Source: Tepidisphaeraceae bacterium
Lineage (GTDB): Bacteria > Planctomycetota > Phycisphaerae > Tepidisphaerales > Tepidisphaeraceae
Length of the DNA: 64,000 nucleotides
Direction of reading: 5' to 3'
NCBI GenBank assembly: GCA_035998445.1
Contig: DASYHQ010000032.1
Location: forward strand, 1-64,000
The notes under the pieces were generated by a model, which searched no databases, was not told the DNA's origin, and was given only the letters and a program-made list of their open reading frames with translations. Of the stretch, positions 63,397-64,000 are shown piece after piece (position 1 is the stretch's first letter; the number at the start of each line of letters is the position of its first letter). A program made the translations under genes and the position numbers.

Positions 63397-63489
63397 GTCA
63401 TCCCGAAGCGCAGCGAGGGATCTCGAGAGGCCGCGAATCGCTCGGCTGTTCGAGATCCCTCAGGTCGCCAAGGCTCCCATCGGGATGAC
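63397..63489. repeat. Palindromic repeat family C, copy 3
   Basis: GTCATCCCGAAGCGCAGCGA...GGGATCTC pairs imperfectly with GAGATCCCTCAGGTCGCCAA...CGGGATGAC. The left arm differs more than in copies 1 and 2. It lies between the GT39-like gene and the convergent acyl-CoA synthetase. Confidence 0.85.
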
Positions 63490-63498
63490 ACCGGATAC

Positions 63499-64000
63499 CT
63501 ACGCGGGTGCGTTCAGCTTTTCCGCCAGCACGCGCTTCAACACCTTGCCCGTGGGCGACTTTGGCAGTTCGGCGACCACGAACACTTCCTTCGGGAGCTT
63601 CCACTGTGCCAAGCCCTGTGAACGAGCGGCGTCGCGGACCTGCTCCGCCGTCACGGTTTGGCCTTCCTTGGCAACCACGAACGCCACCGGCACCTCGCCA
63701 CGCATGTCGTCCTTCTTGCCGATCGCCGCGGCCTCGGCGACGGTGGGAAGCGTCATGATGGCGTCTTCCAATTCGCGCGGGAACAGCTTCTCGCCGGCCA
63801 CGATGATCAGTTCCTTCTTGCGACCGGTGATGTGCAGGTAACCGTCGCTGTCAACCTTCCCGAGATCGCCGCTCTTGAAAAACCCATCGGCCGTCAGCGC
63901 GGCGGCGGTGGCTTCGGCGTTGTTCAGGTAGCCGTTCATCACCGGTGGGCCCTTGATCCAGACCTCACCAGGCTCGTCGCCGGTCGTGGGCTGGTTGTCG
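63499..64000 (-). CDS. AMP-dependent acyl-CoA synthetase, C-terminal part (start beyond right edge)
   Basis: 167 residues of the C-terminal ANL-superfamily region are visible. PGEVWIKGPPVMNGYLNN, GFFKSGDLGKVDSDGYLHIT, GRKKELIIVAGEKLFPRELE and the A10 motif PKSPTGKVLKRVL with its catalytic Lys are present. Such enzymes activate a carboxylic acid through an acyl-AMP. It is most like long-chain fatty-acid CoA ligases, but the specificity region lies outside the window. A family C repeat follows its stop. Confidence 0.88.
   Translation of the reverse strand, partial: DNQPTTGDEPGEVWIKGPPVMNGYLNNAEATAAALTADGFFKSGDLGKVDSDGYLHITGRKKELIIVAGEKLFPRELEDAIMTLPTVAEAAAIGKKDDMRGEVPVAFVVAKEGQTVTAEQVRDAARSQGLAQWKLPKEVFVVAELPKSPTGKVLKRVLAEKLNAPA

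Overview
High-GC bacterial chromosome segment that looks like a planctomycete of the class Phycisphaerae (Tepidisphaerales/Humisphaera-like). This placement is inferred from a combination of traits: a PEP-CTERM protein, a giant surface protein whose N-terminus carries a VERLEDRRLLA (LEPR-type) sorting motif, an xcpT-like pseudopilin next to a GntR/LacI hybrid regulator, a futalosine-pathway mqnA, a MamK-like actin, and a diderm envelope set (bamA, ompH, lpxD). No rRNA, tRNA, CRISPR array, integrase or transposase was recognised. Long antisense open frames are common because of the GC content and were discarded.

Layout. 1-6.4 kb: 5' part of a giant secreted multidomain protein (minus strand, runs off the left edge). 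6.7-10.6 kb: HrpA-type helicase. 10.7-13.8 kb: a tight three-gene minus-strand cassette of regulator, pseudopilin and PEP-CTERM protein. 14.0-22.65 kb: a seven-gene oligopeptide ABC operon with two permease pairs, one membrane-tethered binding protein and one OppD/OppF pair. 22.8-25.0 kb: a family 2 glycosyltransferase and a vWA protein, separated by mobile-looking palindromic repeats. 25.3-38.4 kb: a type IV pilus/type II secretion-like locus on the minus strand, in transcription order pilM, pilN, pilO, a PilP/GspC-like gene, pilB, pilT, pilC, then two tandem copies of a three-gene minor-pseudopilin module. No secretin, major pilin or prepilin peptidase is present here. 38.6-46.3 kb: housekeeping genes (hemW, an FHA protein, mqnA, murD, a RelE/ParE toxin-antitoxin pair, pyrF, glyA). 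46.9-51.0 kb: envelope operon bamA-ompH-lpxD. 51.4-54.4 kb: alaS with an enlarged linker. 54.5-58.6 kb: a beta-CASP metallo-hydrolase, then a protein with a GspF-like N-terminal segment followed by a MamK-family actin. 58.9-63.4 kb: two DNA-repair genes (AlkA-like glycosylase, UvsE), then a siroheme synthase translationally coupled to a polytopic GT39-like membrane protein. Right edge: C-terminus of an acyl-CoA synthetase.

The intergenic spaces are unusually rich in long imperfect or perfect palindromes that recur in the window. Family A has the ACCGGGAGAGGGGCC core; families B/C have GTCATCC...GGATGAC ends; family D is built of AATGCCGA units; others are built on CCGCCAAGGACGCCAA or AGGCAAGAATGCCTG. 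The items most worth follow-up are the MamK-like actin with its GspF-N-like neighbour, the duplicated pseudopilin module, the regulator/pseudopilin/PEP-CTERM cassette, and the palindromic repeat families.
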